Assembly: GCA_018304285.1 (NCBI GenBank)
Contig: JAGVWL010000016.1
Span: 1 to 8,252, forward strand
DNA from: Microcaldota archaeon
Lineage (GTDB): Archaea > Micrarchaeota > Micrarchaeia > Norongarragalinales > Norongarragalinaceae
DNA length: 8,252 nucleotides
Direction: 5' to 3'
A program made the position numbers and the translations under genes. Below the pieces are notes generated by a model. The model searched no databases, was not told the DNA's origin, and saw only the letters and a program-made list of their open reading frames with translations. Positions 5,233 through 8,252 of this stretch are shown here, piece by piece (positions within the stretch are counted from its first letter, which is position 1; each line of letters starts with the position of its first letter).

Positions 5233-6519
5233 ATGGCTTCATCTTCAATCGAAGGTTTCTACAAGAAAAGCCTTGACGAACGGCTTGGCGCAATCAAGGA
5301 ATTCGCAGGCTTGTCCAGCGAAGAAATTGCCCTGCTCAAGAAATGCGGCGCGCTGGACTTTGAAACCGCGAACCGCATGATCGAAAACGTTTACTCCACT
5401 CACGCGTTGCCTTTGGGCGTTGCGACGAACTTCAAAATCAACGGCCGCGATTTTCTCATTCCTTTCGCCATCGAAGAGCCGAGCGTGGTCGCTGCAGCGT
5501 CCAACGCAGCCAAGCTGTGCCGCGATTCGGGCGGTTTTGCCGCCGACGCGGATAAGTCGATAATGTTCGGGCAAATCCAGCTAGTGGGAATAACCGATTT
5601 CGATTCTGCAGCGAAAAAAATCGGAAGTGCAAAGAAAGAACTGATAGCTTTCGCTAAAACGAAAGACTCGATGCTCGTCAAACTCGGGGGCGGGCCGGTC
5701 GACCTTTACGCCAAGGCGATTGAAACCCCGCGGGGAAAAATGCTCGTCGTTTATTTGGAAGTCAACGTTTTGGATGCGATGGGCGCGAACGCCGTGAACA
5801 CGATGTGCGAGGCGCTTGCTCCGAAGCTTGAGGAGTTGAGCGGCGGGAAGGCGCGCTTGCGCATAATAAGCAACCTTGCGACAAAACGCTTGGCCCGCTC
5901 GAAAACAGTTTGGACGAAGAAAGCGCTTGAAGAAAGCACAGGCGGAAAAATCAAGGGAGAGGAAATCGTCGAGGGGGTTCTCGACGCCTGGGCTTTCGCT
6001 TGCGGCGACCCTTACAGGGGCGCGACGCACAACAAGGGAATAATGAACGGAATCGATGCCGTTGCAATAGCCTGCGGCCAAGACTGGCGGGCTCTCGAAG
6101 CGGGTGCGCACGCTTACGCTTCCATCACCGGAAAATACTTGCCTCTCACGAAATACTCGAAAGACAAAAACGGCGATTTGGTCGGGGAAATAGAACTGCC
6201 TATTGCAGTAGGCATCGTGGGAGGGGCGACGAAAACCCATCCGCTCGCGCAAATCGCGTTGAAAACCCTGGGAATAAAGAACGCGGGCGAGCTTGCTTGC
6301 GTGCTTGCGAGCGTGGGGCTGGCGCAGAATTTCGCGGCGCTTCGCGCGCTTTCGACCGAAGGAATCCAGCGGGGGCACATGACGCTTCACGCGAAGAACG
6401 TTGCCGTGATGGCGGGAGCGGAAGGCGTTCTCATTGATGAAGTTGCGGCGCAAATGGTTTCCGAAAAAAACGTTTCCACGGCAAGGGCCGAAGAGCTTGT
6501 AAAGCAATCAAAGCGATGA
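5233..6519 (+). CDS. mvaA: 3-hydroxy-3-methylglutaryl-CoA reductase, class II
   Basis: This enzyme links HMG-CoA and mevalonate with a nicotinamide cofactor, the third step of the pathway; here it presumably runs toward mevalonate. The 428-residue protein has the layout of class II reductases such as that of Pseudomonas mevalonii. ENVYSTHALPLGVATNF is at 51-67, and IEEPSVVAAASNAAKL (80-95) carries the catalytic Glu82. DAMGANAVNTMCE is at 181-193, NKG with Lys268 at 267-269, and IACGQDWRALEAGAHA with Asp284 at 279-294. VGEIELPIAVGIVGGATKTHP is at 317-337, and QRGHMTLHAKNVAVMAGA holds His382. These fall within a residue or so of Glu83, Lys267, Asp283 and His381 of the P. mevalonii enzyme. It has no membrane anchor, so it is cytosolic. 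The frame stays open upstream to 5098, but the ATG at 5233 fits the family N-terminus and the TATA spacing. The YbaK-type gene follows after one base. Confidence 0.95.
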   Translation: MASSSIEGFYKKSLDERLGAIKEFAGLSSEEIALLKKCGALDFETANRMIENVYSTHALPLGVATNFKINGRDFLIPFAIEEPSVVAAASNAAKLCRDSGGFAADADKSIMFGQIQLVGITDFDSAAKKIGSAKKELIAFAKTKDSMLVKLGGGPVDLYAKAIETPRGKMLVVYLEVNVLDAMGANAVNTMCEALAPKLEELSGGKARLRIISNLATKRLARSKTVWTKKALEESTGGKIKGEEIVEGVLDAWAFACGDPYRGATHNKGIMNGIDAVAIACGQDWRALEAGAHAYASITGKYLPLTKYSKDKNGDLVGEIELPIAVGIVGGATKTHPLAQIALKTLGIKNAGELACVLASVGLAQNFAALRALSTEGIQRGHMTLHAKNVAVMAGAEGVLIDEVAAQMVSEKNVSTARAEELVKQSKR

Positions 6520-6520
6520 A

Positions 6521-7030
6521 ATGGACGACAAGCTCTCTGCTTTTATTGAAGCGCATGGCGTTGATGCCGCGTTAATCGCGAAGCCAAGCACCCAGCAGAC
6601 GCTCAAGGCGCACGAGGCGCTGGTTGCGTTAGGCTATAACGTCAACGCAAGCCAGATGATCAAGGCTTTGGTTTGCGTTCCGGTGATTGCAGAGCATTTT
6701 GCCGAAGAAAAAGCAGTTCTTGCGCTAATTGCCGGGACGGACAAGCTCAACTTGGCCGCTTTGTCGAAAGTTTTGGGGTGCGAGCGCGTTATAATCGCGG
6801 ACCAAGCGACTGCAGAACGGTTGAGCGGCTATCCGCGGGGCGGAACTCCTCCGATTGTCCACGACCGTCCGCTGCAAGTGGTGATTGACGACGCGCTTTA
6901 CTCGAAGCCCGTGCTTTACGGCGGAGGCGGTTCTACCGATATGGTAATGAAAATCACTCCGTCGGAAATAAAGCGCGTTACTGAAGAGATAGAAAAAGCA
7001 AAATTCGCGGTTGCGAGAATACGCGCCTAG
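6521..7030 (+). CDS. YbaK/ProX-type aminoacyl-tRNA deacylase (trans-editing protein)
   Basis: The 169-residue protein is a single YbaK domain (PF04073). Visible marks are the ASQMIKALVC strand with Lys48, at the position of the conserved lysine of YbaK/ProXp; TDKLNLAALSKVLGCERV (73-90); the loop GYPRGGTPPIV (103-113), the family's 'GY-x-GG-x-P' signature; VVIDDALYSKPVLYGGGGS (120-138); and the closing ITPSEIKRV strand. Family members hydrolyse mischarged tRNAs, for example Cys-tRNA(Pro) or Ala-tRNA(Pro); which tRNA this one edits cannot be told. It begins one base after the reductase stop. I see no strong SD (only weakly purine-rich AAAGCGATGAA before the ATG), so it is probably translated by coupling from the reductase. 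It converges with the RuBisCO-like gene. Family sure, substrate unknown. Confidence 0.9.
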   Translation: MDDKLSAFIEAHGVDAALIAKPSTQQTLKAHEALVALGYNVNASQMIKALVCVPVIAEHFAEEKAVLALIAGTDKLNLAALSKVLGCERVIIADQATAERLSGYPRGGTPPIVHDRPLQVVIDDALYSKPVLYGGGGSTDMVMKITPSEIKRVTEEIEKAKFAVARIRA

Positions 7031-7036
7031 CTTCAA

Positions 7037-7051
7037 GCGCTTCAGAAGCGT
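7037..7051. terminator. Short hairpin between convergent genes
   Basis: CGCTT (7038-7042) and AAGCG (7046-7050) can pair around the loop CAG, with a G-T pair outside, just after the YbaK-type stop and overlapping the stop of the RuBisCO-like gene. TTCTCTTAATCTCTTC follows on the plus strand. It could act as a weak terminator for the plus-strand unit, but the stem is short and part of it is coding. Confidence 0.25.
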
Positions 7052-8190
7052 TCTCTTAATCTCTTCGCGCCAGCAGTCGGCCCGTCGGGATGGTCGTAAA
7101 GCGAGGTTCCTGCCACGACGATAAAATCATTGTTTCCCGCGTCTTTTTTCAGCAAGGGAATCGTTTCTGGTTTTTGGCCCCCGCAGAATGCCGGAAACGC
7201 TCTTTTGATGCCAGCTATCTTACTGTGAAGCACAGAAATATTCTCTTTGTGTTCTTCCGCGCTCATTACGTCGAAAGTCCCGTGTTTTGCTGGGGTTATG
7301 ACTATGTCGGCTCCGCATACGCGTTGCAGGAGAGAAAAAACGCTAAATGACATCCCGTGGTTTGGCGTATACGCGCTGTAGGCGAGAGCGTTGTGCGCTA
7401 TAATCGGGAGTTGAAACTCGTCTTTCAGTTCTTTTACTATTTCAAAGCCGTTTATGGCGGGGCTTATCATGTATCCGTCTGCGCCGTTATCCTTAGCGAT
7501 TTCCGCATATTCAATTATTTGTGTCGGAGTACCGGAGCCAATGAACGCGAAATACATTTTCTTCTCGCCGGTTTCCCTTTCAGTTTCCCTAATGGTTTTT
7601 GACAGGAGTTTGGTTCTGCTCGACAAGGGGTTGTAAGGCGGGTTGCAGATTAGTTCGTCGTCTTTGACGATGTCTGTCCCACCCAGCAGAGCTTCTCTAG
7701 CGCGTTGCGCAAAAGCGCCAGGGTTCATTCCAATGCAAGGTTTCACTGGTCCCACCAGTATAGGGCGAGAATATGCCTTCAATTTTTTTCTTAGCCCGTC
7801 TACCCCGTATCTCGGCCCGCCGTATTTCTTGTAAAAAGGCTTCGACAAGCTTATTGATAGGATTTTGATTGGATACAGGTTTTTGATGTTGAAAGTGTCC
7901 CCGCCGACAGCGCTCAACATCATGCTCAAAGAATTTTCGCAGTTTTCCGGAGGAAAAGCTACCTCTACCATGAACTGGTTTTTGTTTACCCTCTCGATAG
8001 AGTTTTCAATAAACTTGGCTGAAAATTTTTTTATCACGTTAAGGTCGTTTCCTAGCGCGTTGGATAGGCTCTGTTCCTTGCATAGTTTTATGGCCGCAGT
8101 TTTAGGCCCTAACGTTGTAGTGATGAGGTACTTGACGACCACCGAATCAGAAACTCCTTTTTGGATGAAAAAATCGTCTGTGGCGCCCAT
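7042..8190 (-). CDS. RuBisCO-like protein (form IV-type, non-carboxylating)
   Basis: The 382-residue protein has the RuBisCO large-subunit layout: an N-terminal domain to about 115, then the barrel. KPCIGMNP (150-157) aligns with KPKLG, keeping the lysine of spinach Lys175 while Lys177 becomes Cys152. GGTDIVKDDE (170-179) keeps the carbamylated lysine (Lys176) and both metal ligands (Asp178, Glu179). AHNAL keeps His294 (His266), but Arg295 is Asn267. In the loop-6 region (ITPAKHGTFDVMSAEE, 298-313) both His327 and Lys334 are absent, and the SGG phosphate motif is CGG (336-338). Loss of Lys334 argues against carboxylation; known form IV proteins are enolases or isomerases of methylthio-sugar phosphates. 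The chain stops at HPDGPTAGAKRLRERF, lacking the C-terminal tail of typical members (410-480 residues). The start is the ATG at 8190, which has TATTAA 22-27 bases upstream; a TTG at 8211 is open in frame but less likely. The gene is clearly AT-richer than its neighbours. Confidence 0.85.
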   Translation of the reverse strand: MGATDDFFIQKGVSDSVVVKYLITTTLGPKTAAIKLCKEQSLSNALGNDLNVIKKFSAKFIENSIERVNKNQFMVEVAFPPENCENSLSMMLSAVGGDTFNIKNLYPIKILSISLSKPFYKKYGGPRYGVDGLRKKLKAYSRPILVGPVKPCIGMNPGAFAQRAREALLGGTDIVKDDELICNPPYNPLSSRTKLLSKTIRETERETGEKKMYFAFIGSGTPTQIIEYAEIAKDNGADGYMISPAINGFEIVKELKDEFQLPIIAHNALAYSAYTPNHGMSFSVFSLLQRVCGADIVITPAKHGTFDVMSAEEHKENISVLHSKIAGIKRAFPAFCGGQKPETIPLLKKDAGNNDFIVVAGTSLYDHPDGPTAGAKRLRERF

Positions 8191-8211
8191 TGAGGGATAA
8201 AGCGTTTTCAA

Positions 8212-8217
8212 TTAATA
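8212..8217 (-). promoter_or_regulatory. Candidate TATA box of the RuBisCO-like gene
   Basis: The minus strand reads TATTAA 22 to 27 bases before the ATG at 8190, with no SD between. This is the spacing of a leaderless archaeal promoter. It supports the ATG over the upstream in-frame TTG at 8211, which would lie right against the box. The remaining bases to the window end (8218-8252) show no gene. Confidence 0.5.
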
Positions 8218-8252
8218 GGCGTTTCTAGTTTAGGTCCTTCAGTCGCAAACTT

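Noticed and set aside
5581..6507. A 308-codon open frame on the minus strand opposite HMG-CoA reductase
   Set aside because: It lies wholly antisense to a gene with clear catalytic motifs. Its translation is rich in Arg, His, Phe and Cys with no domain pattern, as expected from GC-biased codons read backward.
7042..8190. Classification as a true archaeal form III RuBisCO
   Set aside because: The catalytic loop-6 lysine and the serine of the phosphate-binding SGG motif are missing and the C-terminal tail is absent, so carboxylase activity is unlikely.
1..8252. CRISPR arrays, insertion sequences, tRNA or rRNA genes
   Set aside because: No spaced direct repeats, transposase motifs, terminal inverted repeats or cloverleaf patterns were seen. 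Genes fill nearly all of the window and no gap exceeds about 100 bases.

Overview
The window looks like a piece of a compact archaeal chromosome. The evidence is the archaeal-type mevalonate block (HMG-CoA synthase, SCP2-type thiolase and a DUF35 zinc-ribbon/OB protein in tight order), Shine-Dalgarno sites of the GGTGA/GTGA type, and several genes whose start codon lies about 25 bases after a TATA-like box, as expected for leaderless archaeal transcripts. The lineage cannot be fixed from the sequence. A small-genome or uncultivated (DPANN-like) archaeon is only a guess. Most of the window is moderately GC-rich; the last gene is visibly more AT-rich.

Layout. On the minus strand at the left edge is a two-gene unit of aminoacyl-tRNA-synthetase-derived modules: a freestanding MetRS-C-type tRNA-binding OB domain (397-771), then a B3/4-domain protein (1-369) that runs off the window. 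Divergent from it, after 65 bases, is a multi-spanning membrane protein of unknown function (837-1673). Converging on that is a three-gene minus-strand operon: HMG-CoA synthase (3304-4356), acetoacetyl-CoA thiolase (2114-3274) and the DUF35 protein (1687-2088). Upstream of it on the same strand is an unrecognised 229-residue protein (4458-5147). It shares an 85-base divergent promoter with a class II HMG-CoA reductase (5233-6519), which is followed after one base by a YbaK/ProX-type aminoacyl-tRNA deacylase (6521-7030). The right end holds a convergent RuBisCO-like protein (7042-8190) with its own promoter.

How the genes fit together. Thiolase, HMG-CoA synthase and HMG-CoA reductase are the first three steps of the mevalonate route (acetyl-CoA to acetoacetyl-CoA to HMG-CoA to mevalonate), which feeds archaeal lipid synthesis. 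In characterised archaea the DUF35 protein bridges thiolase and synthase so that acetoacetyl-CoA is passed on directly. The reductase is of the class II type best known from bacteria, beside an archaeal-type upstream block. Three freestanding tRNA-synthetase-like domains in 8 kb suggest an aminoacyl-tRNA handling or proofreading theme, though no link to the mevalonate genes can be shown. The RuBisCO-like protein keeps the carbamylated-lysine/metal motif but lacks other carboxylase residues and the usual C-terminal tail. It and the unrecognised 229-residue protein are the least explained parts of the window.
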